64,000 bases of DNA from Flavicella sp042091695 (GTDB lineage: Bacteria; Bacteroidota; Bacteroidia; Flavobacteriales; Flavobacteriaceae). Below, in pieces: positions 44,384 through 53,715 of the stretch. The notes beneath the pieces were generated by a model. It did not search any database and was not told where the DNA came from. It was given only the letters and a program-made list of their open reading frames with translations. Both the position numbers and the translations under genes were made by a program. How positions within the stretch are numbered: position 1 is the stretch's first letter; the number at the start of each line of letters is the position of its first letter. Location of the stretch: the NCBI GenBank assembly GCA_042091695.1, contig JBELHA010000001.1, positions 62,001-126,000 on the forward strand, read 5' to 3'.

Positions 44384-45901
44384 TTATACCAACGGATGTC
44401 TAGTCATATCTTCCGGTTGTGCTACTCCCATCAATCTTAATATAGTCGGTGCAACATCTCCTAAAACACCGTTTTTTATTTCCTTTAATTCATTGTCAAT
44501 CAAAATCATAGGAACAGGGTTTGTAGTATGCGCTGTATGAGGGCTTCCATCAGGATTCATCATCGTTTCACAGTTACCATGGTCTGCAATCAATAAGGTA
44601 GTATAGCCATTATTCAGTCCAGTTTCTATTACCTCCTTGGCACATGCATCTACTGCTTCACATGCTTTGATTGCAGCTTCCATTATTCCTGTATGTCCTA
44701 CCATATCTCCATTGGCAAAATTCAAACATACAAAATCAGCTTCTCCTTTTTCTAGATCTTTACACAAAGCATCTTTCAATTCATAGGCACTCATTTCTGG
44801 CTTCAAATCATAAGTTGCCACTTTAGGAGAGTTTCTTAGGATCCTTGACTCTCCCTCAAATGGAGCTTCTTGTCCTCCTGAAAAGAAAAACGTAACATGT
44901 GGGTATTTTTCTGTTTCAGCAATGCGTATTTGTTGCTTTCCTGCTTTGGAAAGTACCTCACCAAGCGTGTTTTTAATATTGTCGTTTTTATAAATTACAT
45001 TGATACCCTTAAAGCTTTCATCGTAAAGTGTAATCGTTGTGTAATACAAGTCTAATTTTTTCATTCCGTATTCAGGGAAATCATTTTGAGACAAAGCATT
45101 AGTCAATTCTCTTCCTCTGTCTGTTCTGTAATTGAAGAACAAGACAACATCACCTTCTTTGATGGTAGCTTTTGGCATACCCTCTGCATTTGTAGCGATA
45201 ATAGGTGTGTGGAATTCATCCGTGATGCCTTTCTTATAGTTGGCATCCATTTGTCCAATGCAATCTGTAGTTTTTGTTCCGATTCCATTGACAATACCGT
45301 CATATGCTTCTTTGACGCGTTCCCAACGATTGTCTCTATCCATTGCGTAATAACGACCTGTTACAGAAGCCAATTCTCCAACAGAACTCTCCATGTACTT
45401 TTGAATGTCTTTGATAAAGTAAGTTCCAGACTTTGGGTCACAGTCCCTACCGTCTGTAAATGCGTGTAAGTATATATTTCCTATCTCATTTTCTTTGGCA
45501 ACATCTAAGATTCCTTTCAAATGATCTATGTGTGCATGTATCCCTCCATTGGAAACCAATCCTAAGAGGTGTACGTCTTTTTTATGCTCTTTTGCATATT
45601 CAAAGGTATCTAACAATGCTTTTTCTTTGCCCAATGTTTTCTCTTTGACCGCTTTGTTGATACGTGCCAAATTTTGATAAACAATACGTCCTGCACCTAG
45701 ATTCATATGTCCTACTTCGGAATTTCCCATTTGACCATCAGGAAGTCCAACATGTTCTCCATCTGTTCTTAGCGTTGCGTTTGGGTATTTGTTGTACAAA
45801 CCGTCTATATATGAGGTTTTTGCATTGAAGACAGCAGATACTTTAGGGTCTTGTGTGACTCCCCAACCGTCTAAGATCATTAGGATTACTTTCTTGTTCA
45901 T
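44384..45901 (-). CDS. gpmI: 2,3-bisphosphoglycerate-independent phosphoglycerate mutase GpmI
   Basis: A 505-residue manganese-dependent glycolytic and gluconeogenic enzyme interconverting 3- and 2-phosphoglycerate. The phosphoserine site is in PDGQMGNSEVGHMNLGAGR. HAFTDGRDCDP, GRYYAMDRDNRWER, FFNYRTDRGRELT, ANGDMVGHTG and IADHGNCETM provide the two metal sites. It is a single gene with a promoter-like element just upstream. Confidence 0.97.
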   Translation of the reverse strand: MNKKVILMILDGWGVTQDPKVSAVFNAKTSYIDGLYNKYPNATLRTDGEHVGLPDGQMGNSEVGHMNLGAGRIVYQNLARINKAVKEKTLGKEKALLDTFEYAKEHKKDVHLLGLVSNGGIHAHIDHLKGILDVAKENEIGNIYLHAFTDGRDCDPKSGTYFIKDIQKYMESSVGELASVTGRYYAMDRDNRWERVKEAYDGIVNGIGTKTTDCIGQMDANYKKGITDEFHTPIIATNAEGMPKATIKEGDVVLFFNYRTDRGRELTNALSQNDFPEYGMKKLDLYYTTITLYDESFKGINVIYKNDNIKNTLGEVLSKAGKQQIRIAETEKYPHVTFFFSGGQEAPFEGESRILRNSPKVATYDLKPEMSAYELKDALCKDLEKGEADFVCLNFANGDMVGHTGIMEAAIKACEAVDACAKEVIETGLNNGYTTLLIADHGNCETMMNPDGSPHTAHTTNPVPMILIDNELKEIKNGVLGDVAPTILRLMGVAQPEDMTRHPLV

Positions 45902-45921
45902 GTTGAAAAAATTTAATGTGG

Positions 45922-45953
45922 CAAATATAGGTACTTCTCTCTTATATTATCAA
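45922..45953 (-). promoter_or_regulatory. Putative promoter of gpmI
   Basis: On the minus strand TTG (45953-45951), a 21-base spacer, then TATATTTG (45929-45922), 20 bases before the ATG. Confidence 0.55.
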
Positions 45954-46033
45954 CAATCTGATTACAATATTGTTAAGAATAAAGACAATCAATAGTTTAG
46001 GACTGTAACTCTAGATGCTTTATGAATTTTTAG

Positions 46034-46066
46034 TTGGTGTCTTTTGCTAATTATTAAGTACTTTTG
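46034..46066 (+). promoter_or_regulatory. Putative promoter of the rhodanese gene
   Basis: TTG at 46034-46036, a 22-base spacer, TACTTTTG at 46059-46066 (exact TAnnTTTG), 27 bases before the ATG. Confidence 0.5.
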
Positions 46067-46093
46067 TTTTAATAAATATAGCAATTCATACTT

Positions 46094-46387
46094 ATGACAA
46101 ATTTTGACAACGCAAAGATTCAAGAATATTTAAAACAAGGTGCAGTAGTACTTGATGTTCGTACTGATGCTGAATACGAAGAAGGACACGTAGCAGGTTC
46201 TAAGCATATCGTATTGGATACAATTCCTGGACATATAGAAACGATAAAAAACTTTGATAAGAAAGTAATCGCCGTCTGTAGAAGTGGTGCTAGAAGTGGA
46301 CAAGCCACTGACTTTTTAGCACAACATGGTATAGAGATTATCAATGGAGGACCTTGGGAAAATGTCGCACAATATCTTGCAGATTAA
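46094..46387 (+). CDS. Single-domain rhodanese-like protein
   Basis: A 97-residue rhodanese domain. VVLDVRTDAEYEEGHVAGS is the entry motif, and the active-site loop VCRSGARSGQA contains the catalytic cysteine. Such proteins move sulfane sulfur or detoxify it; the acceptor here is unknown. No signal peptide, so it is cytoplasmic. It forms a monocistronic unit with its own promoter and terminator. Confidence 0.92.
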   Translation: MTNFDNAKIQEYLKQGAVVLDVRTDAEYEEGHVAGSKHIVLDTIPGHIETIKNFDKKVIAVCRSGARSGQATDFLAQHGIEIINGGPWENVAQYLAD

Positions 46388-46392
46388 TACAT

Positions 46393-46430
46393 AAAAAAAG
46401 GGATTTGATACTATCAAATCCCTTTTTTTA
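46393..46430. terminator. Terminator downstream of the rhodanese gene
   Basis: A run of A, GGGATTTGA, loop TACTA, TCAAATCCC, then a T run: a 16-bp stem (46393-46408 with 46414-46429). It overlaps the end of the convergent 118-residue gene by a few bases and could serve both. Confidence 0.88.
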
Positions 46431-46784
46431 TAATCTATAGTTTTTTCTTTTTTTGAGGCTTAGGCGTTGTATTGCGAAGAAGACAAATCCTATTACAGCT
46501 CCTGTCAGCCCGCCCATATTGATTGGGTCAAAATCATGACCTGTAATTAGATATTTGATATAAAAAACAAAAACACCTATTAAAATGCATACAAGAAAAA
46601 CATTGAGTTCTTTTGATGATTTTTGTGCATACATACCTGAAAGCACTCCACTAATTATTGCACTTAATGTGATTTTTGTGTACACAATCTTATCGAAGGT
46701 ATAGTCGTTTACAAAGTAAGAGCTAATCAGAATTCCAACCAAAATTCCAACTACGAATCCTATTACTATTTTAGTTCCATTCAT
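46428..46784 (-). CDS. Small integral membrane protein of unknown function
   Basis: A 118-residue hydrophobic protein with about four membrane segments (VIGFVVGILVGILISSYFV; LSAIISGVLSGMY; VFLVCILIGVFVFYIKYLI; GGLTGAVIGFVFFAIQRL) and a basic C-terminus. I do not recognise the family. It lies 52 bases downstream of the GSCFA gene on the same strand and may be the last gene of that unit. An ATG start and a plausible topology support coding; there is no function clue. Confidence 0.7.
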   Translation of the reverse strand: MNGTKIVIGFVVGILVGILISSYFVNDYTFDKIVYTKITLSAIISGVLSGMYAQKSSKELNVFLVCILIGVFVFYIKYLITGHDFDPINMGGLTGAVIGFVFFAIQRLSLKKRKNYRL

Positions 46785-46836
46785 GTTAAAAAAACTTAAG
46801 TTGTAAATATAGTTTTTTTGAAATTATAATGGAGTA

Positions 46837-47793
46837 TTAAAAGTAAATTCCGTGTTCTTTTTTTACTGCTTTTATTTTGAGTTCTAAGCGTTTTAGAAAT
46901 TTTTGATGCGCTTCTGATGCTGGGTCAAATGGTTTGTGTGCCAATCCGGTTTGAATTGTTTGTATTTCCTTTTGCAATGCTTTCGTTTTGTTACAAATCC
47001 ATGAGGTATTAAACAGCTTCCATATATAATCAACAGCGACTTGGCTTGGGTGCAACATGTCTTCTTTGTAAAAGCGATAGTCTCTCAAATCATCTATTAC
47101 TATTTCATAGGCTGGAAAATAGTGAGCGCCTAAACTCAAGGTCTTGTGTATGGCAGCCAATAGTAAGGCTTTACTCAGACTATTTTCTTGTATGCCGTCC
47201 TTGAGGTGTCGGATTGGGCTCAGTGTAAAAATAATCTCAGCTTTTGGGTTCAGTTTTTTGATCTTTGAGATAGTGTTTGAGAGGTATTCACATATTTCAT
47301 TGAAGTCTAGTAATCTTTTGTTGAAGTTACTTTGAGGAATTTTATGACAATTGGCGACAATCGTATTTGTTTTTTTTTCTTCATAAACCCATGCCGTTCC
47401 GAGTGTAATAATGAGATGGCTGCTCTCTTGTATTCTTTTTCGGGTTTCTTGTACCTTTAAATTTAAAGTAGCTAGAAGCGCTTCAATATTTCTATTTGAA
47501 AAATCGGAATGGTGGTTGAAACTATGCCATTTTTCATTGTGAAAGACCAGGTCTTCCTCTGAATATTCCTTTTGGAATAGGCAATCTGTTATGATTCTGT
47601 CAATAGCAGCAGGGTGAAAGAGTACTCCATATGGATTTGTGAACACATCGAATTTGAAATAGTTTAATTTATGCCCCATATTTTCAGCAAAACATGAACC
47701 CATAAGTAGTGTCTTTGAGTTGTAATCAATAGCGTGCTCTGCTGCTGTAAGTTTTTCTGATAGCTGAATTGCCGTTCTAAATTGCTGTTCCAC
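46837..47793 (-). CDS. GSCFA domain-containing protein
   Basis: A 318-residue protein with the name-giving motif LLMGSCFAENMG near residue 31, followed by NPYGVLFHPAAI, LIITLGTAWVYEE and IIFTLSPIRHLKDG. GSCFA proteins resemble SGNH-type hydrolases (Ser in the GSC motif, a late DMLHPS segment with candidate His), but the substrate is unknown. The start lies 5 bases after the DUF2797 stop, so the two are an operon. No signal peptide. Confidence 0.9.
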   Translation of the reverse strand: MEQQFRTAIQLSEKLTAAEHAIDYNSKTLLMGSCFAENMGHKLNYFKFDVFTNPYGVLFHPAAIDRIITDCLFQKEYSEEDLVFHNEKWHSFNHHSDFSNRNIEALLATLNLKVQETRKRIQESSHLIITLGTAWVYEEKKTNTIVANCHKIPQSNFNKRLLDFNEICEYLSNTISKIKKLNPKAEIIFTLSPIRHLKDGIQENSLSKALLLAAIHKTLSLGAHYFPAYEIVIDDLRDYRFYKEDMLHPSQVAVDYIWKLFNTSWICNKTKALQKEIQTIQTGLAHKPFDPASEAHQKFLKRLELKIKAVKKEHGIYF

Positions 47794-47798
47794 CTTCT

Positions 47799-48638
47799 TT
47801 AGATTAGTGTTTGTGTAGGTTCTTTTTTGGTACTGCTATGCTTTTCTATATTTAATGTCACTACTACGCCTTCGTTATTTCTAACATTAAAAACTGTTCC
47901 ATCTTCAAAAATCAAATATTGTCCTTTGATTCCCTGTAAGACACCTTCATATTCTTGTTTTGCAATAATATTCAAGCTTTTTACCTTGGTAGGGTAGGTC
48001 GCTATGGGATACGATAAACTATAAATAGGCTCAGATGTATCTTTCAAGTAGGGAAGGACCTCTTCAGGTAAATAGTCAATCAGTGTGGCTAGTTTTTCTT
48101 TTAGATCTACCTGAACGACATCATTTTTCAGCATTTTTTGCCAGCTTGTTTTATCACTTACAAATTCCTTCAATGCTACTTCTGCAACTCCGGCAAGATA
48201 CCTGTTGGGAACTTCTAATATAGCCAAAGCTTCATTTGCCCCTTGGTCTATCCAACGCGTTGGTACTTGTGTTTTTCTAGTAACCCCCACTTTGACATCA
48301 CTAGAGAGCGCAAGGTATACGATGTGAGGCTTCAATTGAACTGCTTTTTCGTATTCCAAATCTCTATCTTCAATACCGAGGTGTGCAGTACTCAGTTCGG
48401 GTTTTAAAATCCATTCACCAGCTTGTGGTTGTTGGTAAAAACAGTCATAACAAAAGCCTTGACGAAATATTTTTTTGTTTTTTGAACAACTCACGCACTG
48501 GTATTTTTCAAAACGAATGCCTACTTTTTTCCCGATTACCTGATTAAAGTGTATGAAGTCGTGCTCCAATTCTAAGTAATATTGAATCGTTTCACCATAT
48601 TCTGTATTCATTTTTTGTAAGGCGCCTTGGTATTCCAT
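47799..48638 (-). CDS. DUF2797 family protein
   Basis: A 279-residue protein of unknown function. The early zinc-finger-like motif CVSCSKNKKIFRQGFCYDC (two CxxC pairs) and the central VYLALSSDVKVGVTRKTQVP, which resembles a GIY-YIG-like fold, are characteristic of DUF2797. RWIDQGANEALAILEVPNRY follows. It is co-directional and almost contiguous with the GSCFA gene. A nucleic-acid-related role is possible, but that is inference. Confidence 0.87.
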   Translation of the reverse strand: MEYQGALQKMNTEYGETIQYYLELEHDFIHFNQVIGKKVGIRFEKYQCVSCSKNKKIFRQGFCYDCFYQQPQAGEWILKPELSTAHLGIEDRDLEYEKAVQLKPHIVYLALSSDVKVGVTRKTQVPTRWIDQGANEALAILEVPNRYLAGVAEVALKEFVSDKTSWQKMLKNDVVQVDLKEKLATLIDYLPEEVLPYLKDTSEPIYSLSYPIATYPTKVKSLNIIAKQEYEGVLQGIKGQYLIFEDGTVFNVRNNEGVVVTLNIEKHSSTKKEPTQTLI

Positions 48639-48864
48639 AAGAGATATTCTTTTGTCAGATTTTTCAAAAAGTAAGTATGTAAAAATACTATTTTGCTGTC
48701 AATGTGCCCATACTTTGAGCTCTAAATATTTATGTATGTTGGTACAATTTATTCTCCGGACGATTTTATAATGTTGATTAATTTTTTATATATTGTAGTT
48801 GTATTCAATGTTTGGAGATGTCATGTAGTTTTAATTATTAAGTTTAATTACACGAAGTTTAGCT

Positions 48865-50382
48865 ATGAAATTATTATTTGTAAATTCAATTATTTCTTGG
48901 TTTTTAAAAAAAAGAAAACACCAATTGGATTTGTTTTTAAAGTATCCAATTGAAGTACAAGACGAGTTGCTTTTTAAGTTGTTACATACAGCAAAAGATA
49001 CAGAGCTCGGTGTGTCTTACAAGTTTTCAGAAATGAAAACCTACGAGGATTTTTCAAAGAACGTACCCTTAGTAACCTACGAATCTACAGCAGCTTATTT
49101 TGACAAAACGCGTAAGGGAGCACAAAATGTATTTTGGCCTACACCCATCAAATGGTTTGCAAAGTCTAGTGGAACTACGAATTCCAAGAGCAAGTTTATT
49201 CCTGTCAGTAATGAGACGATTGCGGATTGTCATATCAATGTAGGAAAAGATATGCTCTCTTTATTTTTTCACAACAATCCTTCTGCAGATTTATTTTCAG
49301 GAAAAAGCCTTCGTTTAGGAGGAAGTAGTACTATTTACGAAGACAATGACACGTATTTTGGAGATTTATCGGCCATTATCATTGAAAATATGCCTTTTTG
49401 GGCAGATTTGAGCAGCGCACCTAAGCAAAAGACAGCATTGATGTGTGAATGGGAAGCAAAGATGGATGCGATTGTAGCAGAGACTGTCCATCAAGATATT
49501 ACCAGTCTTGCAGGGGTTCCTTCTTGGATGTTGGTGCTACTACAGAAAGTACTTGAAGTTACGGGTAAAGATACTATTCTCGAAGTGTGGCCAAACCTAC
49601 AAGTCTATTTTCATGGAGGTGTAAATTTTACCCCTTACAGAGAACAGTATAAAAAGCTGATTCCTTGTGACCGCTTTAAGTATTACGAAACCTACAATGC
49701 ATCGGAAGGTTTTTTTGCCATTCAAGATCAAAACAATTCTGATGAAATGTTGTTGATGTTGGATTATGGAATCTATTATGAATTTATACCTATGGATCAG
49801 TATATGGGCGAAGATTCAACAGCGATACCATTAAAAGATGTTGAGTTGTACAAGAATTATGCAATTGTAATCACAACCAATTCTGGATTGTGGCGCTATA
49901 TGATAGGGGATACAGTTAAGTTTACTAATTTGTCTCCCTACAGAATTCAAATAACCGGAAGAACCCAGCATTTTATAAATGTGTTTGGGGAGGAATTGAT
50001 TGTAGAAAACACGGAAAAAGCATTACAGTACGCTTGTCAAAAGTGCGGTGTTGAAATACTAGATTATACTGTGGCACCTGTGTTTATGAAAGAGCGTAAA
50101 AGTGGTGCTCATGAATGGTTGATAGAGTTCAAAAACAATCCAAAATGCCACGACACCTTTGCGGAGTATTTAGATACAGCATTGCAAGATTTAAATTCAG
50201 ATTATGAAGCCAAACGATATAAGAGCATGACTTTAGCATTTCCGAAAGTGCATGTTTCTCGAAAAAATGTCTTTTACGATTGGTTGAAGTCGAAGGAGAA
50301 ATTAGGAGGTCAACACAAGATACCACGTTTGTCTAACAACAGGAAGTTTTTGGAAGAACTCATGTGTTTGAACGCTCATTAA
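48865..50382 (+). CDS. GH3 auxin-responsive-promoter family protein
   Basis: A 505-residue member of the acyl-adenylating GH3 superfamily, known from plants as amino-acid conjugases of hormones. Bacterial members have unknown substrates. Motifs include the ATP-binding AKSSGTTNSKSKFIPVS, YETYNASEGFFAIQD and GLWRYMIGDTVKFT. The start MKLLFVNSIISWFLKKRKHQ fits bacterial relatives. It ends with a 4-base tail-to-tail overlap with the polyprenyl synthetase gene. Confidence 0.92.
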   Translation: MKLLFVNSIISWFLKKRKHQLDLFLKYPIEVQDELLFKLLHTAKDTELGVSYKFSEMKTYEDFSKNVPLVTYESTAAYFDKTRKGAQNVFWPTPIKWFAKSSGTTNSKSKFIPVSNETIADCHINVGKDMLSLFFHNNPSADLFSGKSLRLGGSSTIYEDNDTYFGDLSAIIIENMPFWADLSSAPKQKTALMCEWEAKMDAIVAETVHQDITSLAGVPSWMLVLLQKVLEVTGKDTILEVWPNLQVYFHGGVNFTPYREQYKKLIPCDRFKYYETYNASEGFFAIQDQNNSDEMLLMLDYGIYYEFIPMDQYMGEDSTAIPLKDVELYKNYAIVITTNSGLWRYMIGDTVKFTNLSPYRIQITGRTQHFINVFGEELIVENTEKALQYACQKCGVEILDYTVAPVFMKERKSGAHEWLIEFKNNPKCHDTFAEYLDTALQDLNSDYEAKRYKSMTLAFPKVHVSRKNVFYDWLKSKEKLGGQHKIPRLSNNRKFLEELMCLNAH

Positions 50383-51356
50383 ATCTTTCTTTCAACGACG
50401 TAATTGATCATAGTGAGAAGGGAAGCTTTGAATTCGGAATCAGGATAGCTATTTAGAATCTCAATAGCTTGCTCTTGATAAGCTATCATTTTCTTAGTAG
50501 TATATTCTATCCCACCGTTATTTTTTACAAAAGCGATTACTTCTTTGACTCTTTTTTTATCTGTATTGTGTTTTTTTACGGAATTAATCAACCATTTTTT
50601 GTCTTTTTTAGAGCAGGAATTCAATGTATAAATCAAGGGCAATGTCATTTTTTGCTCTTTGATATCAATTCCAGTAGGTTTCCCAATATTAGCTTCCGTA
50701 TAATCGAATAAGTCATCTTTGATTTGAAACGCAATACCAATAAGTTCTCCCAAACGGTGCATTTTTTGCACTTCATTTTCATCGGCACCAACAGATGCAG
50801 CTCCAATCGCACAACAAGCAGCGATTAGCGTTGCTGTTTTCTGACGTATAATATCAAAATACACCTCTTCTGTAATGTCGAGTCTTCTCGCTTTTTCAAT
50901 TTGTAAAAGTTCACCTTCACTCATTTCTCGTACGGCAACTGAAATCAGTTTTAGTAGATCAAAGTCTTCGTTGTCTATAGATAATAAGAGTCCTTTTGAT
51001 AGTAAAAAATCACCGACAAGTACTGCGATTTTATTTTTCCACAAAGCATTTATGGAGAAAAAACCACGTCTTCTATTGCTGTCATCTACCACATCGTCGT
51101 GTACCAAGGTAGCTGTATGGATCAATTCAATAACAGATGCTCCGCGATAGGTTCTTTCACTAAATTTTCCGTTTGAGACCATTTTAGCAACCAAAAAAAC
51201 AAACATGGGACGCATTTGTTTCCCTTTTCTCTTGACAATATAATAGGTAATTCTATTGAGTAGGGGAACTTTCGTAAGCATTGCCTCTTTGAACTTACTT
51301 TCAAAGAGTTCCATTTCAGTTTTGATAGGTTGTTTGATGGAAGTTACTGCTTTCAT
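50379..51356 (-). CDS. Polyprenyl (octaprenyl-type) diphosphate synthase
   Basis: A 325-residue trans-isoprenyl diphosphate synthase that builds the side chain of menaquinone from IPP. The first Asp-rich motif is in LVHDDVVDDSNRRRG, the second in QIKDDLFDYTEANIGKP, and KMTLPLIY follows. Chain length cannot be read from the sequence. It is convergent with the GH3 gene and has a promoter-like box upstream. Confidence 0.93.
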   Translation of the reverse strand: MKAVTSIKQPIKTEMELFESKFKEAMLTKVPLLNRITYYIVKRKGKQMRPMFVFLVAKMVSNGKFSERTYRGASVIELIHTATLVHDDVVDDSNRRRGFFSINALWKNKIAVLVGDFLLSKGLLLSIDNEDFDLLKLISVAVREMSEGELLQIEKARRLDITEEVYFDIIRQKTATLIAACCAIGAASVGADENEVQKMHRLGELIGIAFQIKDDLFDYTEANIGKPTGIDIKEQKMTLPLIYTLNSCSKKDKKWLINSVKKHNTDKKRVKEVIAFVKNNGGIEYTTKKMIAYQEQAIEILNSYPDSEFKASLLTMINYVVERKI

Positions 51357-51386
51357 GTAGAAAGTATGATGGTTTATTGTTCCTTA

Positions 51387-51394
51387 CAAAAGTA
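51387..51394 (-). promoter_or_regulatory. Putative -7 box of the polyprenyl synthase gene
   Basis: Plus-strand CAAAAGTA reads TACTTTTG on the minus strand, an exact TAnnTTTG, 30 bases before the ATG. Confidence 0.4.
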
Positions 51395-51423
51395 ATCAAT
51401 ATACGCTTAAAAAGCTATTCTAC

Positions 51424-52467
51424 TCAGCTAGTTTTATTGGCCAATTGCCCACAAGCAGCATCGATGTCTTTTCCACGACTTCTTCTGACATTTACAACAA
51501 TATCATTCATTTCTAAAATACTTACATAGTCGCTAATAGCCTTTGAGCTTGCTTGTTGGAACATGCCATCATCTATAGGATTGTATTCAATGATATTTAC
51601 CTTTGAGGGAATGTGTTTGCAAAATTTAACGAGTGCCCTTATGGCTTCTTTATTGTCGTTGATTCCGTCCCAAACAACATATTCGTAGGTTACTTGTCTT
51701 TGGGTTTTCTCATACCAGTAAATAAGTGATTCTTTGAGGTCTTCTAATGGAAAGTTTACATTGAAGGGCATTATTTGGGTACGCACTTCATCAATGGCAG
51801 AATGTAAAGAGACAGCAAGGTTGAATTTTACATTGTCGTCTGCAAGTTTTTTGATCATTTTAGGAACCCCAGAAGTCGATACCGTGATTCGCTTTGGAGA
51901 CATGCCAAGTCCTTCGGGTGATGTTATTTTTTCTATGGAAGCGAGTACGTTTTTGTAGTTCATCAACGGTTCTCCCATTCCCATAAAAACAATATTTGAA
52001 AGCTTGTGGTTGAAGTAGAGTAGACTTTCTTGGTTGATGGCCGCTACCTGATCGTATATCTCATCTGGGTTCAAATTACGCATGCGCTTTAGTCTAGCTG
52101 TTGCACAGAACTTGCAGTCCAAACTACATCCTACTTGACTTGATACACAGGCAGTAGTTCTTTTTTCAGTCGGAATCAATACAGATTCAACAATAAGACC
52201 ATCGTGTAATTTTACAGCATTTTTAACAGTTCCATCGCTACTGCGTTGCATGCTGTCAACTTCAATGTGATTGATCACGAAATGCTTTTCTAGCATCTCT
52301 CTAGTAGATAAAGAAATATTGGTCATGGCCTCAAACGAATGTGCAGATTTACTCCACAGCCATTCGTATACTTGATTACCTCTAAATGCTTTGTCTCCAT
52401 TTTCTTGGAAAAAGGTTCTCAATGCATCTTTTGTTAGTGCCCTAATATCTCTCTTCTTTACTTCCAT
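51424..52467 (-). CDS. rlmN: 23S rRNA/tRNA adenine-C2 methyltransferase RlmN
   Basis: A 347-residue radical SAM enzyme that methylates C2 of A2503 in 23S rRNA and A37 in some tRNAs. The cluster motif CxxxCxxC is in VGCSLDCKFCATARL. The methyl-carrying cysteine pair is completed near the C-terminus by GKDIDAACGQL. NIVFMGMGEPLMNYKNVL is the SAM-binding segment. It follows queA on the same strand but is separated from it by a hairpin. Confidence 0.97.
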   Translation of the reverse strand: MEVKKRDIRALTKDALRTFFQENGDKAFRGNQVYEWLWSKSAHSFEAMTNISLSTREMLEKHFVINHIEVDSMQRSSDGTVKNAVKLHDGLIVESVLIPTEKRTTACVSSQVGCSLDCKFCATARLKRMRNLNPDEIYDQVAAINQESLLYFNHKLSNIVFMGMGEPLMNYKNVLASIEKITSPEGLGMSPKRITVSTSGVPKMIKKLADDNVKFNLAVSLHSAIDEVRTQIMPFNVNFPLEDLKESLIYWYEKTQRQVTYEYVVWDGINDNKEAIRALVKFCKHIPSKVNIIEYNPIDDGMFQQASSKAISDYVSILEMNDIVVNVRRSRGKDIDAACGQLANKTS

Positions 52468-52486
52468 ATCTCCCTGCTTTTAATGT

Positions 52487-52524
52487 AAAAATACCTCTAC
52501 CTATAGTATAGATAGAGGTTTTTT
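52487..52524 (-). terminator. Terminator downstream of queA
   Basis: ACCTCTA (52493-52499) pairs with TAGAGGT (52513-52519). The inner CTATA/TATAG extends the stem, and a T-rich run (TATTTTTA) follows on the minus strand. Confidence 0.75.
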
Positions 52525-52544
52525 AGCTTAATCATGCGTTATCA

Positions 52545-53594
52545 TTAGATGATTAACATCGCATCTCCGTAAGAGTAAAACTTGTATTTCTCTTTTACAG
52601 CTTCCTCATAGGCTTCCATCAATAAGTCATAACCTGCAAATGCAGCTGTCATCATCATCAATGTAGATTTTGGCGTATGGAAGTTTGTAATCATCGCATT
52701 TGCAATGCTAAATTTGTATGGAGGAAAGATAAATTTATGTGTCCATCCATTGTAAGGGTTTAGTTTTGAGCTCGCTGAGACAGAAGATTCTATAGAACGC
52801 ATCGCAGTAGTTCCTACAGCACAAATTCTTCTCTTAGCATTGATAGTTTCGTTTACTTTTTTTGCAGTTTCCTCTGAAATAATTACTTGCTCAGAATCCA
52901 TTTTATGCTTGGATAAATCTTCTACTTCTACAGGACTGAAAGTTCCCAATCCAACGTGTAATGTCAAAGATTCAAAATCAATTCCTTTGATCTCAAGACG
53001 CTTCATCAAGTGTTTTGAAAAGTGCAATCCAGCAGTAGGAGCTGCAACAGCACCTTCATTTTTTGCATAGATAGTTTGGTAACGCTCTGCATCACTTTCT
53101 TCTACTTCTCTACGGATATATTTTGGTATTGGTGTTTCTCCCAATGAAGTCAACTTTTCTCTAAATGCCTCGTAAGAACCGTCAAACAAGAAACGTAAAG
53201 TACGTCCTCTTGATGTTGTATTGTCAATTACTTCAGCAACTAGACTCTCATCTTCTCCAAAAAACAACTTGTTTCCAATACGTATTTTACGTGCTGGATC
53301 AACTAAAACATCCCAAAGTCTGTTTTCAGCATTTAGTTCGCGCAATAAAAACACTTCTATTCTCGCTCCTGTTTTTTCTTTGTTACCATACAATCTTGCA
53401 GGAAATACTTTGGTGTCATTTAACAACATCAAATCACCATCGTCAAAATAATCGATGATGTCTTTAAACATTCTATGCTCGATAGTTTGTTCTTTTCTGT
53501 TTACAACCATTAGACGTGATTCGTCTCTATTTTCAGCAGGGTATTCTGCTAATAATTCGTCTGGTAATTCAAAATTGAATGCGGATAATTTCAT
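52545..53594 (-). CDS. queA: S-adenosylmethionine:tRNA ribosyltransferase-isomerase QueA
   Basis: A 349-residue enzyme that transfers ribose from SAM to 7-aminomethyl-7-deazaguanine in tRNA to make epoxyqueuosine. Conserved parts are FNFELPDELLAEYPAENRDE, LLNDTKVFPARLYG, the NEGAVAAPTAGLHFS signature and LHVGLGTFSPV. It is monocistronic between a full promoter-like element and a terminator. Confidence 0.97.
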   Translation of the reverse strand: MKLSAFNFELPDELLAEYPAENRDESRLMVVNRKEQTIEHRMFKDIIDYFDDGDLMLLNDTKVFPARLYGNKEKTGARIEVFLLRELNAENRLWDVLVDPARKIRIGNKLFFGEDESLVAEVIDNTTSRGRTLRFLFDGSYEAFREKLTSLGETPIPKYIRREVEESDAERYQTIYAKNEGAVAAPTAGLHFSKHLMKRLEIKGIDFESLTLHVGLGTFSPVEVEDLSKHKMDSEQVIISEETAKKVNETINAKRRICAVGTTAMRSIESSVSASSKLNPYNGWTHKFIFPPYKFSIANAMITNFHTPKSTLMMMTAAFAGYDLLMEAYEEAVKEKYKFYSYGDAMLII

Positions 53595-53617
53595 TGATAT
53601 GTTTTAAAAAATGATTG

Positions 53618-53649
53618 CAAATATACGACATCCGCACAGGCGTTGTCAA
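53618..53649 (-). promoter_or_regulatory. Putative promoter of queA
   Basis: On the minus strand TTG (53649-53647), a 21-base spacer, TATATTTG (53625-53618), 23 bases before the ATG. Confidence 0.55.
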
Positions 53650-53715
53650 GTGATTGCTGCTTTATTTTCTGATTCTGTTAAGAATCGTCTAATTATAGGT
53701 GCTATATACTCCTGT

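Noticed and set aside
45086..45469. A 127-codon frame opposite gpmI
   Set aside because: Shadow of a strongly supported gene; the Cys/Ser/Ile-rich composition is typical of antisense frames.
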